Source of the DNA: a bacterium
GTDB lineage: Bacteria > Chloroflexota > Dormibacteria > UBA8260 > Bog-877
Direction of reading: 5' to 3'
Length of the DNA: 16,417 bases
Assembly: GCA_021791455.1 (NCBI GenBank)
Contig: JAJYWM010000387.1
Location: 1-16,417, forward strand
The notes under the pieces were generated by a model. It saw only the letters and a list, made by a program, of their open reading frames with translations. It made no database searches and had not been told where the DNA came from. The translations under genes were made by a program, and so were the position numbers. This document shows positions 1-6,907 of the stretch, one piece after another. Within the stretch, counting starts at the first letter, position 1. Each line of letters starts with the position of its first letter.

Positions 1-706
1 GATCTTACGTGGCCGCCCAAAGTTCGAGCCAGCGAGCGGTGGCGCCTGCTCGCGTCTTAACCAGACAGCAGGTGTCCCTGCTCAAGAACTACGGCCCGGA
101 GCCGACGCTCTTCGAGAGCACCCGCCCACCCTCGGTTTCGGCCATCGCCAACTTCGCCACCAATGGTTGCTGGGGAGCTGTCAGAGCGAGTGGTCGAACG
201 GGCCTTCGGGAGGGATACCAGGGCTCGGTTGCCGGACCTTCTGCGAGATCTGCGAGCGCGGTCGGCCACGACGGGTATTGACTGTGCGGAGCGGAGCGGA
301 TGTACTGGGAGCGGCCCCAGCCGCCGGCCAGGCGGCTGGAACCAGGAGGCCGATGGGTTACCCCTTTGCAGGGACGGCTGGTCGAGGCTCCCTCCCCTGC
401 TACGGTCAAACCAGCGGTGGGCCCGGACATCGCATGCCGCAGCCGAAAATTCCATCGACGCCCCCCAGTCAGCAGAGCAACCGAAGGCAAGATAGAACAG
501 GGGCCCGGGGTCCGCCGCTCCTGCCTCGACACTCTCCCCCACCGCCCGGAAGCTGCTGGCTTCCCACCAACCGGGTGACCGAGTAGTCCGATCTCTGCGA
601 GCGGGGGGAGATTCATATACTCCCGGCCGTACGCCGCTTCGCACCCCGGAATGAAATTTGGTCGGATGGGACCCTGGACGCTACCGAACCCCATGGAGGA
701 TAGGCG
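1..706. other. Stretch with no defensible gene; possible decayed coding DNA
   Basis: No open frame here resembles a protein family I recognise. Open frames exist on both strands, up to about 230 codons on the minus strand, but they overlap each other and read as low-complexity Arg/Pro/Gly/Ser-rich sequence, as expected from chance frames in GC-rich DNA. The one hint of former coding is on the plus strand at about 67-165. There the third frame shows strong G/C at third positions and an ordinary-looking peptide (QQVSLLKNYGPEPTLFES and on) before it loses that character. The first frame closes with a stop at 58-60 and could be the tail of a gene entering from the left, but this cannot be supported. 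An inverted repeat lies at 606-624. Confidence 0.4.
606..624 (+). promoter_or_regulatory. Short inverted repeat upstream of the DinB-like gene
   Basis: GGGAG at 606-610 and CTCCC at 620-624 flank a 9-base AT-rich centre (ATTCATATA). The site is about 80 bases upstream of the ATG at 707. It could be an operator or cover a -10-like CATATA element, but no convincing -35 accompanies it. Role is inferred only from position and symmetry. Confidence 0.25.
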
Positions 707-1459
707 ATGAACGACCGGACAGATCTGAACTTCGCCGGTCGGCGGCTTGATGAGGCCGATTTCACCGGGGCCAGGCTCCACGGAGCAATCCTGGAAAACG
801 TCAAGATCACTGACAGCATCCTCTCCAACGCAGATATCTCAGGAGACATCGATGGTCTGCGCCTGAACGGAGTGGAGGTGGCAGCCTATGTCGAAACCGA
901 GTTGGACAGTCGGTTTCCCGAGCGCAAGATGCTGCGCGCCGGTGACCCTGAGGGGATGCGGGAGGCATGGGTCATGCTCGAGTCCGTGTGGCAGGGTACT
1001 GTGTCCCGCGCACGCGCTCTGCCGGAAGTGCTCCTCGTTGAGCGGGTCGACCAAGAGTGGAGCTTCATTGAGACCCTCCGCCACCTGATCCTGGCCACCG
1101 ATTGCTGGCTTCGGCGCATGGTGCTGCAGCAGGAATACCCGTACCACCCATGGGGCCTGGCGGGCGCGTGGCTGACGGCTCCCACCGCTCTTGGACTTGA
1201 TCCCACGGCCCATCCCTCGCTGGAGGAGGTGCTCACCGCCCGCCGAGAGCACACTAAGGAGGTGCGCCGGTACCTGGAAAGCGTCAGCGCCAAGGACCTC
1301 GACCGGACATGTGTTCCACCCACGACCCCGGGGCACCCTACCGCACCCGCGTCGGTGCGCCACTGCCTGCAGGTGATTCTCAGAGAGGAGTGGCTGCACA
1401 GCACCTATGCCAACCGCGACCTTCAGATTCTGGAAGACCGGACCGAGGGCGTGCGCTGA
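707..1459 (+). CDS. Pentapeptide-repeat N-terminus fused to a DinB-fold domain
   Basis: The product is 250 residues. Residues 8-55 read as a short pentapeptide-repeat stretch (for example DEADFTGARLHGAILEN), a right-handed beta-helix repeat. Residues 80-245 resemble the DinB/DUF664 four-helix superfamily, which includes mycothiol- and bacillithiol-dependent enzymes. Family-like features are EWSFIETLRHLILATDCW at 117-134, with a candidate metal His at 126, and EEWLHSTYANRDL at 227-239, with a candidate metal His at 231. The paired His often seen after position 231 is not present, so catalytic competence is uncertain. The start is ATG with GGAGGA at 695-700, six bases upstream. It stands alone, immediately left of the tRNA-derived repeat that marks the island edge, so it is probably chromosomal. 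Substrate and role are unknown. The domain call is fairly secure; any function is not. Confidence 0.8.
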   Translation: MNDRTDLNFAGRRLDEADFTGARLHGAILENVKITDSILSNADISGDIDGLRLNGVEVAAYVETELDSRFPERKMLRAGDPEGMREAWVMLESVWQGTVSRARALPEVLLVERVDQEWSFIETLRHLILATDCWLRRMVLQQEYPYHPWGLAGAWLTAPTALGLDPTAHPSLEEVLTARREHTKEVRRYLESVSAKDLDRTCVPPTTPGHPTAPASVRHCLQVILREEWLHSTYANRDLQILEDRTEGVR

Positions 1460-2060
1460 TCGCGGGGCAAGCGCCTCCCGATGGCAAGCCGTGGCCCGGT
1501 TGGCTCGCCCACGGTCGTTCTGACCGGCTCGCCTGATCACAAGCCGGGACCCGGTCAGGGCAGAGAGTCTTCTGGGAGAGCCAGATTCAACCCTGCGGAT
1601 CGGCCAGACGTAACCTAAATTCAGGCAAGCTGAGCCGACGGTCAGATTCGAACTGACGACCAGCTGTTTACAAATGCGAAAACAACTGTTCGCCGGCGTA
1701 CGTCGGCGGCCACCCCGAACTCGGAGCGGAATGGCAAGAGGCCCAGGTGTTCGCCTGTGACCGCCTCCGCTGGGGTCAAAGTGGGGTCAGCCGCGCCCCG
1801 AGACACGCCGCCAGCTGACCATCGGAAGAGACACCGCCCAAGTCCGAAACCGTTGGTCTCCCGGTCCGCACCGCTGGAGTGGTCCGTAGCCCGTCCAGGA
1901 GACATTGCAGTGCCGAGAAGACTGGCACGTCCAAGCTTCCGCCCATGATTCCCGTCAAACGCCCGGTCAGGTCCTTTTCTCCGGCGACCGACCTCGTGTC
2001 ATTCCTCGACTAGGAAACGATCGCCCCAGGTTGGGATTCTCGGTGACTCAATGCGAGACC
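1460..2060. other. Intergenic stretch containing the left island edge
   Basis: No gene is supported here; the open frames are short and lack recognisable domains. Bases 1460-1631 look like chromosomal flank. Bases 1632-1674 are the tRNA-Thr-derived repeat, and 1675-1708 continues as sequence partly resembling the 5' end of the same tRNA. The octamer TGGGGTCA occurs twice, at 1771-1778 and 1782-1789, and again near the other island end. The remainder up to the antitoxin promoter at 2061 shows nothing I can name. Confidence 0.5.
1632..1674 (-). repeat. Left attachment-site repeat: displaced tRNA-Thr 3' half
   Basis: This 43-bp segment matches 8199-8241, part of the intact tRNA-Thr gene, at 42 of 43 positions and in the same orientation. 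The match runs from the first base of the anticodon loop through variable loop, T arm and 3' acceptor strand, to the first C of the tail. The only mismatch (1659 versus 8226) is in the variable loop, so no stem is affected. Duplication of exactly this portion of a tRNA is the usual footprint of tyrosine-recombinase integration into a tRNA 3' end. The copy continues TCAG where the intact gene has TCCA, so it lacks an encoded CCA. The attachment-site role is inferred from this pattern. Confidence 0.75.
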
Positions 2061-2089
2061 TTGCTGCGTTGCCGCATTGCTGCTATGCT
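2061..2089 (+). promoter_or_regulatory. Promoter for the toxin-antitoxin pair, probably leaderless
   Basis: TTGCTG at 2061-2066 and TATGCT at 2084-2089 are separated by 17 bases, a good -35/-10 arrangement. Transcription would start about seven bases downstream, essentially at the ATG at 2096. No Shine-Dalgarno sequence precedes that ATG. The pair would then be translated from a leaderless mRNA, which is common in Actinomycetota. AbrB-type antitoxins usually repress their own promoter, so this is also the likely operator region. Confidence 0.55.
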
Positions 2090-2095
2090 TCACTT

Positions 2096-2380
2096 ATGAG
2101 CGAAACATTCCTCACGGTCCAGAGCCGCGGCACTGTTGCCCTTCCCCCACAGGTCCGACACCGTTTGAGCCTAGATCGGCCCGGAGCTCAAGTTCGGCTG
2201 GTCGAGCGCCCAGATGGGGTGATCGAGTTGCATCCGGTTATTCCGATTCCCAGCGACCAAGCCTGGTTTTGGACCGAGCGGTGGCAGCGGATGGAGCGCG
2301 AGGCTGATGCCGACATCGCCCCCGGCCGAGTGGTGGTGACCGAGGGTCCCGACGCCTTCTTTGCCGACCTTGATTCGTGA
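2096..2380 (+). CDS. AbrB/MazE-family (SpoVT-AbrB fold) antitoxin
   Basis: The product is 94 residues. Residues 4-43 form a SpoVT-AbrB swapped-hairpin DNA-binding domain (FLTVQSRGTVALPPQVRHRL, then RLVERPDGVIELHP). The C-terminal half has an acidic tail (TEGPDAFFADLDS) of the kind that wraps a partner toxin. It would neutralise the toxin encoded next to it and repress the shared promoter. An in-frame ATG at 2051 exists, but the ATG at 2096 is preferred: it sits exactly at the predicted transcription start and begins the domain without a spurious leader. The stop overlaps the toxin's GTG start by four bases (GTGA), so translation is coupled. The toxin-antitoxin role is inferred from domain and pairing. 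Confidence 0.8.
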   Translation: MSETFLTVQSRGTVALPPQVRHRLSLDRPGAQVRLVERPDGVIELHPVIPIPSDQAWFWTERWQRMEREADADIAPGRVVVTEGPDAFFADLDS

Positions 2381-2685
2381 AGTTCGAGCGCACTCAACAG
2401 TTCAAGGCTGACTGGCAACGACTCACCGACGATGAACGCTTGCTCGTCCGACGCGCCGTCGATCGCCTTCACGCAGCGGCCGTTGCAAACCGGCAGGTCC
2501 CCGGAGTCGGCTGGCCGAACGCGTTTCGGGTCAAGCCCGTCCACGATGCCCCGGGCATTTGGGAGATGACCTGGTCCTTTTCAGGACCAGATGGCCGCGC
2601 CACGTTCGAGTGGATCGACATCGCCGGTGAGCCGGCTATCCGCTGGCGTCGTATTGGCGGCCACGAGGTACTTCGCGAACCGTAG
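2377..2685 (+). CDS. RelE/ParE-like toxin of a type II toxin-antitoxin pair
   Basis: The product is 102 residues, the usual size for this fold. The N-terminal helices (FKADWQRLTDDERLLVRRAV) are followed by strands FRVKPV, IWEMTWSF, RATFEWI and AIRWRRIG and a final GGHEVL, the alternating pattern of RelE/ParE-superfamily proteins. Members either cleave ribosome-bound mRNA or poison DNA gyrase; which applies here cannot be read from the sequence. The start is GTG at 2377, overlapping the antitoxin stop by four bases. The nearest downstream gene is on the opposite strand, so the pair forms a two-gene operon. It may help stabilise the surrounding island. The family is moderately secure; activity is inferred. 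Confidence 0.72.
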   Translation: MKFERTQQFKADWQRLTDDERLLVRRAVDRLHAAAVANRQVPGVGWPNAFRVKPVHDAPGIWEMTWSFSGPDGRATFEWIDIAGEPAIRWRRIGGHEVLREP

Positions 2686-2886
2686 ACCTCCAAGCCGTCG
2701 GTTCCGCGGGCGACCTGCAGGAGGCCCAGCTCGGCGGAGTGCCGTTGGCTGGGAGGGAGGCGGCCAGGGTCCGCGCCGGCTCGGGGACCTCTGGGTCAGG
2801 ATTCCGACGCCTGATAACAACGCTTCGGGGTATCCATCTGCCTGGAGTACTTCCAATCCGTCCGACGCTGCTCTGAGGCGGAACGC

Positions 2887-3408
2887 TCACTGCCTCGATG
2901 TTGGCCACAACGCGGATGCCCACGACCTCCAGCTGGTGTGGCCAGCCGGAGGCGGGTCGAGCACGGCGGTTGAGAGTTCGGCGTCATCAAGCGGCACGAA
3001 GCGCCGCCGGTACTCGTCGAGATCTAAATCGGTGATGTAGCACGTCGTCTCAGGCTCCTCAAGGGCACGACGGTCAAGCCCTCGTCGCTGCTGGTCTTCG
3101 TAAATCTCGAGATCGACGCGCTTGGACGACCCTCCCACCGCAGCGGCGAGGGCTCGGAGGCCAGTTCGGTCATCCGTGCCCAAGGCACGGAAGTCCAAGA
3201 CGACGTCGATGGCGTGGCGCAGGCCAAGAAGCGCCAGCCAGATGAAGCGGCCCTCGAGGACGTTACGCTTCCTGTTGGTGTCCTTGTCGTTGAACAGGGG
3301 GATCATCCACTCGTCGGGAGTAAGCCTCAGGGCCCGTCGCTCTTCCTCGATCTGCTGAGCCCGAGTGCTCTTGGCGGATCCCATCAGCCCGACCATTACG
3401 AAGTGCAA
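2887..3408 (-). CDS. Small AAA/P-loop kinase-like protein, altered Walker A
   Basis: The product is 173 residues and resembles single-domain P-loop proteins of the polynucleotide-kinase/zeta-toxin-like group found singly in many actinobacteria. The P-loop at residues 7-14 reads GLMGSAKS, where the consensus GxxxxGK[ST] expects Gly at position 12 but Ala is present. LTPDEWM (29-35) and VVLDFRALGTDDR (69-81) look like the conserved acidic motifs, and EEPETT with LDEYRRRF (117-137) the lid and C-terminal region. The start is TTG at 3408 with no Shine-Dalgarno; an internal ATG lies at 3396. Bases just upstream look like the left end of an IS21-type element, so the native promoter, and perhaps the original ATG, may be lost. 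The length is near full. The gene may be silent or decaying. Its substrate is unknown. Confidence 0.65.
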   Translation of the reverse strand: MHFVMVGLMGSAKSTRAQQIEEERRALRLTPDEWMIPLFNDKDTNRKRNVLEGRFIWLALLGLRHAIDVVLDFRALGTDDRTGLRALAAAVGGSSKRVDLEIYEDQQRRGLDRRALEEPETTCYITDLDLDEYRRRFVPLDDAELSTAVLDPPPAGHTSWRSWASALWPTSRQ

Positions 3409-3417
3409 TCGCCAGAC

Positions 3418-3467
3418 AAAAGGGGCCCCACCCTAAGGCGGGAGTGATGAAGTAAAAGGGGACCACC
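3418..3467 (+). repeat. Direct repeats at the left end of an IS21-type element
   Basis: AAAAGGGGCCCCACC at 3418-3432 recurs as AAAAGGGGACCACC at 3454-3467, about one repeat every 36 bases. Repeats of this kind occur at the ends of IS21-family elements and serve as transposase-binding sites. The outer element end is probably near 3404 (TGCAATC), just before the kinase start. The exact end cannot be fixed without an intact relative. Confidence 0.5.
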
Positions 3468-3530
3468 TTGACCAACCCGGAGCCCGATACCGTGCGCGGT
3501 GTAACAGCCGACACGAACCGGGAGACAGGC

Positions 3531-3859
3531 GTGATCAAGGTGGCTAATGTCGAGCGTATCCGATGGGCTCACCCTCGAGATGGAATGAGCATTCGGGCGG
3601 TGGCCAAAGCGTTCCGGGTGAGCCGGAAGACAGTGCGGCGGGCACTGGCAGACCCGGGCCCATGGGAGTATCACCGAAGCAAGGCGGCGCCGGCGCCGAT
3701 GATGGATCCGATGGCATCGGTGGTCACGCAGTGGTTGCGGGACGACCAGAGTGCACCGCGGAAGCAGCGTCACACCGCTCGGCGCATCTGGCAACGGCTC
3801 CGGGACGAATATGACTTCCAGGGCGGGGAGTCGACGGTCCGACAGTGGGTGCGGCGTCA
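3531..3859 (+). pseudogene. istA: IS21-family transposase istA, 5' fragment only
   Basis: About 110 codons of an IstA-type transposase remain. A resolvase-like helix-turn-helix (MSIRAVAKAFRVSRKTVRRAL) is followed by ADPGPWEYHRSK, PRKQRHTARRIWQRLRDEY and GGESTVRQWVR, typical of the N-terminus of this family. The DDE catalytic core and the istB helper ATPase gene are missing. After about 3859 the frame enters the antisense of the neighbouring transposase and runs on meaninglessly to a stop at 4058. The start is GTG at 3531, preceded by GGGAG at 3520-3524; a TTG further upstream at 3468 is less likely. The fragment cannot mobilise itself. The family is secure; the exact break point is approximate. 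Confidence 0.75.
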
Positions 3860-4697
3860 CCCGCAGCGCCTGGCAGGAGGTGATGAAGTCCCGCAAGTCG
3901 TAGCCCTTGTCGGCGCCCAGGGTGCAGGGGTGGCGGCGCACCCGGCGCAACATCACCAACGCCGCTTCCCGCTCACTGGTGCCCGTCGCTTGGGTGAACT
4001 CCACATCCACCGCCAGCCCATGGCGGTTCTCCATCAGGACATGGCCGGAGAAGCATAATCGCGTCTCCTTGCCCCTGCCCTTGCGGGCCATCAGCGCTTC
4101 CTTCTCCGTCGGGGAGAAGTACGTCTCATTGCTCCGGCGTTGCCCCTTTAAGTCGACGTCGGGATTGCCGGGCGGGTAGCCGTTGCCGTCGCCAGGGTCA
4201 TCGGTATGGTCCCGCGGCCGCAGGCTCTTCATCGACGCCCATGATTCCAGCAGCGTCCCATCCACTGTGAAGTGCTGTGAGGACAGCAGGTGCCCCTTCC
4301 TCGCCTGCTGCCCTACCGCCTCGAAGAACTGCCGGCTCACCCGGTGCTCCAGCAACCGCTTGCGGTTCTTGGCGAAGCTGGAGTGGTCGAACGGCTCATC
4401 CTCCAAATTGATGTCCAGGAACCATTTGAAAAGCAGGTCGTACCGCAGCCGCTCGAAGAACTGCCGCTCACTCCTAATCGTGTACAACGCCATCAAGAGA
4501 CAGCTCTTCAGCAGCTGCTCCGGCGGGATCGATGGCCGCCCAATCTGCGCGTACATCGCTGCAAAAGTGGGTTCCAGTTCTGGCAGTGCTACCTCCGCCA
4601 GCGGCTTCACCCTGCCGATGGGATGGTTGGCCGGGATCAGCGCCTCGGGCTCGATCCACCCCAGCATCGTCATCTGGCGGGAAGTTGTGCCTCGCAT
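3849..4697 (-). pseudogene. IS5/IS1182-type DDE transposase, 3'-truncated
   Basis: Some 283 recognisable residues remain. The N-terminal DUF772-type domain includes NHPIGRVKPLAEVALPELEP, IGRPSIPPEQLLKSCLLMAL, SERQFFERLRYDLLFKWFLD and FAKNRKRLLEH. The first catalytic Asp lies in FTVDGTLLESWAS and the second in LGADKGYD, followed by LRVTPH. The third acidic residue and the C-terminus are gone, because at about 3849-3860 the sequence joins the istA fragment running the other way. The frame stays open to 3396 but only as istA antisense. The start is ATG at 4697 with GGAGG at 4705-4709, seven bases upstream; the in-frame codon at 4718 is less likely. The catalytic triad is incomplete, so the protein is expected to be inactive. 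The terminal inverted repeats of this element were not resolved. Confidence 0.8.
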
Positions 4698-4719
4698 CCA
4701 ATTGCCTCCAGCACCCACA

Positions 4720-5066
4720 CCGCGCCGACCCCCACGCGGCCTACCAAAGCACTGACCCGCTCCACCACCCTATTTCAACACCCTGCTAGGCAACCCTCTC
4801 CGAACTGCGAGAGGACGTTCTTGGCCAGAGGTGACCGGAGTCAGGCGGGGCGGAAAGTACCGGCTCTCCTGAAGCTCGACCTAGCCACGGCCGAGCGTGA
4901 GTTGAGCGCCTCCAAAAGTGACAGGGCCCGGCAGTGTTCCCAGCCCTTGCAAATCGCCCCTTCCGCTACCGCGAGATGGCTGGCGGCCGACACCCTTGAC
5001 TCTCACCTTGGGGGAGACCGCACACTCATTACGTAAGCCGTTCGGCCCGACGACGAGGTAGGAAGC
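4720..5066. other. Intergenic stretch between IS remnant and MerR operon
   Basis: No gene is supported here. The left part probably contains the outer end of the truncated IS5/IS1182-type element, whose inverted repeat I could not pick out. The right part carries the MerR-type promoter at 4996-5026 and the ribosome binding site of the regulator gene at 5055-5063. Plus-strand frames crossing this stretch are chance extensions opposite the transposase. Confidence 0.5.
4996..5026 (+). promoter_or_regulatory. MerR-type promoter with 19-bp spacer and internal dyad
   Basis: TTGACT at 4996-5001 and CACACT at 5021-5026 are separated by 19 bases, longer than the usual 17. Between them lies the imperfect dyad TCTCACCTTGGGGGAGA (5001-5017). 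A long spacer with a central dyad is the hallmark of promoters activated by MerR-family proteins through DNA untwisting. It lies 40 bases upstream of the MerR-like gene, so autoregulation of the three-gene operon is the natural reading. The -10 is a weak match, as is usual for such promoters. Confidence 0.5.
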
Positions 5067-5945
5067 GTGGAAGAGATCAGCATCGGCGAGTTTGCTCGGC
5101 GGTCTCGCCTGTCGCTCAGGGCGCTCCGCCTCTACGACGAGCTGGGCGTGCTGGCGCCTTCGCGCGTCGATCAATGGTCTGGCTATCGCTACTACAACGT
5201 CGCCCAGGTCGACGAGGCTCGCCTTGTAGCGATGTTGCGCCAGTTGCAGTTGCCACTGGCGCAGATCAGGGAGTTGCTCGCATTCGACCCGGCCGATGCA
5301 GCGGACCGCATCGAGGAACATTGGCGCGACGTCGAAGTGGCCCATGACGCCCGGCGCGAACTCGCTAACTACGTCATCAATCGACTGCGCGGAAGGAGGT
5401 CTAGCATGTACGAAGTCGCCACGCGAGATATGCCCGACAGGAGCCTGCTCTGCCTGAAGCGTAACGTGGACGAACAGGGCGCTTGGGCGCTCGGCAAGGA
5501 GTTCATCGCGATCCTTCGCGAGCGCCCACTACCGAAGATGGAAGGGCGAGAAGGTGCGATGTTCGCCATCTACTGGGGCGAGGTGAGTGCCGACAGCGAC
5601 GGCCCGGTCGAGTTGTGCAAACCGATCCCTGAGTCGGACGCTCAGGCGCTAGCAGCGCATTATCCGGAGTTGAGCTTGCGGACTGAACCCGCACATCGCG
5701 AAGCGTACGTCGCGCTTCCCACGGCCCCCGGGGAAGCTGGCCCGGGTGGGAGCAAAGATGTGCAGTGGCAACTCGTATCGGAAGCTCTGCGCGCCTGGGC
5801 GGAGGACGGCGGTATTGATCCGGAGAGGCTTACCTTGAAGCCCGAGGACCTTGGAGTGCGGATCACGTACCTCGTCACAGGTCCCGCCACGGAGACGAGT
5901 GTCCCTGACTGCGACTTCGCCGCGGCGTTTGCCATAGAGCCGTGA
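5067..5945 (+). CDS. MerR-family regulator with GyrI-like effector domain
   Basis: The product is 292 residues. An N-terminal winged helix-turn-helix (SIGEFARRSRLSLRALRLYDELG, residues 5-27; wing SGYRYYN, 38-44) is followed by a helical dimerisation region (about 75-110). A C-terminal domain from about 114 has the organisation of the GyrI-like/BmrR drug-binding module. BmrR-type regulators bind hydrophobic cationic compounds and activate efflux genes. The start is GTG at 5067 with GAGGTAGGA at 5055-5063. The stop overlaps the GTG of the ABC ATPase gene by four bases, tying sensor and exporter together. No cysteine cluster of a metal-sensing MerR is evident, so an organic ligand is more likely than a metal. 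The family is secure; ligand and target are inferred. Confidence 0.87.
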   Translation: MEEISIGEFARRSRLSLRALRLYDELGVLAPSRVDQWSGYRYYNVAQVDEARLVAMLRQLQLPLAQIRELLAFDPADAADRIEEHWRDVEVAHDARRELANYVINRLRGRRSSMYEVATRDMPDRSLLCLKRNVDEQGAWALGKEFIAILRERPLPKMEGREGAMFAIYWGEVSADSDGPVELCKPIPESDAQALAAHYPELSLRTEPAHREAYVALPTAPGEAGPGGSKDVQWQLVSEALRAWAEDGGIDPERLTLKPEDLGVRITYLVTGPATETSVPDCDFAAAFAIEP

Positions 5946-6907
5946 TCGAAGCCCAGAACCTGGTCAAGCGCTACGGGTCCACAACGGCTGTCAGTGACCT
6001 TTCTTTTTCCATCCGGCCCGGGATGGTCACCGGTTTCCTCGGCCCGAACGGTGCCGGGAAGACCACCACCATGCGGATGATCCTCGGCCTCGACGCGCCG
6101 ACGCATGGCTCGGTTACCGTCGACGGACGCAGCTACCGCGACCTCTCGGCACCCATGCGCAAGGTGGGAGCCTTGCTCGACGCCAAGGCGCTCCACGGTG
6201 GTCGCCGCGCCTACGACCACCTCCTCTGCCTGGCCCAAAGCAATGGCATCCCCCGCAGTCGGGTGGACGAGGTGCTCCACGTCGTCGGCCTCGAAGGCGC
6301 GGCCAAGCGTCGAGCGAAGGGCTTTTCACTGGGCATGGGTCAGCGCCTCGGCATCGCCTCGGCGCTCCTCGGTGACCCGGAGGTGCTCATCTTCGACGAG
6401 CCGGTGAATGGTCTCGATCCCGAGGGCATCCACTGGGTCCGGACTCTCATGCATGGGCTGGCCGCCGAGGGACGCACCGTTCTGGTCTCCAGCCACCTGA
6501 TGAGCGAGATGGCCGTTACCGCCGACCACTTGCTCGTGATCGGAAAGGGCCAGCTGATCGCCGATGCCAGTCTGGATGAGTTCGTGCGATCCAGTTCCAA
6601 ACACTCGGTGCACGTCCGCAGCCCACAAGCGGCCGAGTTAGCTGCTCGATGCCGAGAGGCTGGCGCTAGCGTCCGGGACAGCAGCACATGTCGGATGGCG
6701 ACCGACCCCGCTGTGGACACGAACGCACGGACCGCGCCTGACGTCATCGAGATCACGGGGATGGAGAGCGAAGCGGTGGGATCGCTGGCCGCCGCCCACG
6801 GCATCGTGCTGTTCGAACTCACCCCGGTCCAGGCCTCATTGGAGGAAGCATTCATGGAACTGACCCGAGCAAGTGTGGAGTACCAGGCGAGAGTGGCGAC
6901 CCCATGA
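5942..6907 (+). CDS. ABC transporter ATP-binding protein (DrrA/CcmA type)
   Basis: The product is 321 residues. The Walker A motif is GPNGAGKT (34-41), the signature region FSLGMGQRLGIA (128-139), Walker B LIFDEP (149-154) and the switch His SSH (183-185). The usual Q-loop glutamine is not obvious; the region reads VGALLDAKALHGGRRAYDHL (75-94), as in the subfamily paired with small ABC-2 permeases. The C-terminal 100 residues form an accessory domain ending in PVQASLEEAFMELT, typical of DrrA-like exporters. It hydrolyses ATP at the inner face of the membrane to drive the permease encoded next. GTGA and ATGA four-base overlaps link it to the regulator before and the permease after. Drug or peptide export is likely but the substrate is unknown. 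Confidence 0.92.
   Translation: MIEAQNLVKRYGSTTAVSDLSFSIRPGMVTGFLGPNGAGKTTTMRMILGLDAPTHGSVTVDGRSYRDLSAPMRKVGALLDAKALHGGRRAYDHLLCLAQSNGIPRSRVDEVLHVVGLEGAAKRRAKGFSLGMGQRLGIASALLGDPEVLIFDEPVNGLDPEGIHWVRTLMHGLAAEGRTVLVSSHLMSEMAVTADHLLVIGKGQLIADASLDEFVRSSSKHSVHVRSPQAAELAARCREAGASVRDSSTCRMATDPAVDTNARTAPDVIEITGMESEAVGSLAAAHGIVLFELTPVQASLEEAFMELTRASVEYQARVATP

Noticed and set aside
89..781. 230-codon minus-strand open frame across the left end
   Set aside because: It overlaps the true DinB-gene start and several other frames, has no recognisable domain, and its Arg/Pro/Gly/Ser-rich content looks like chance reading of GC-rich DNA.
839..1540. 233-codon minus-strand open frame opposite the DinB-like gene
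   Set aside because: Shadow of a gene with clear domains and a good ribosome binding site on the plus strand.
1632..1708. Second functional tRNA-Thr gene
   Set aside because: T arm and acceptor can pair, but the D arm and anticodon arm do not form and CCA is absent, so it is at most a pseudo-tRNA or att remnant.
2591..3040. 149-codon plus-strand open frame between toxin and kinase genes
   Set aside because: Overlaps the ends of both neighbours in other frames, no domain, low-complexity Arg/Ser/Pro content.
3859..4058. Extension of the istA frame past the join to 4058
   Set aside because: From about 3860 it reads antisense to the DDE transposase, so it is not part of a real protein.
4909..4945. 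Possible right-end IS21 repeat (CCAAAAGTGACAGGG)
   Set aside because: Single copy, does not match the left-end repeats at 3418-3467, and no opposite inverted partner was found.
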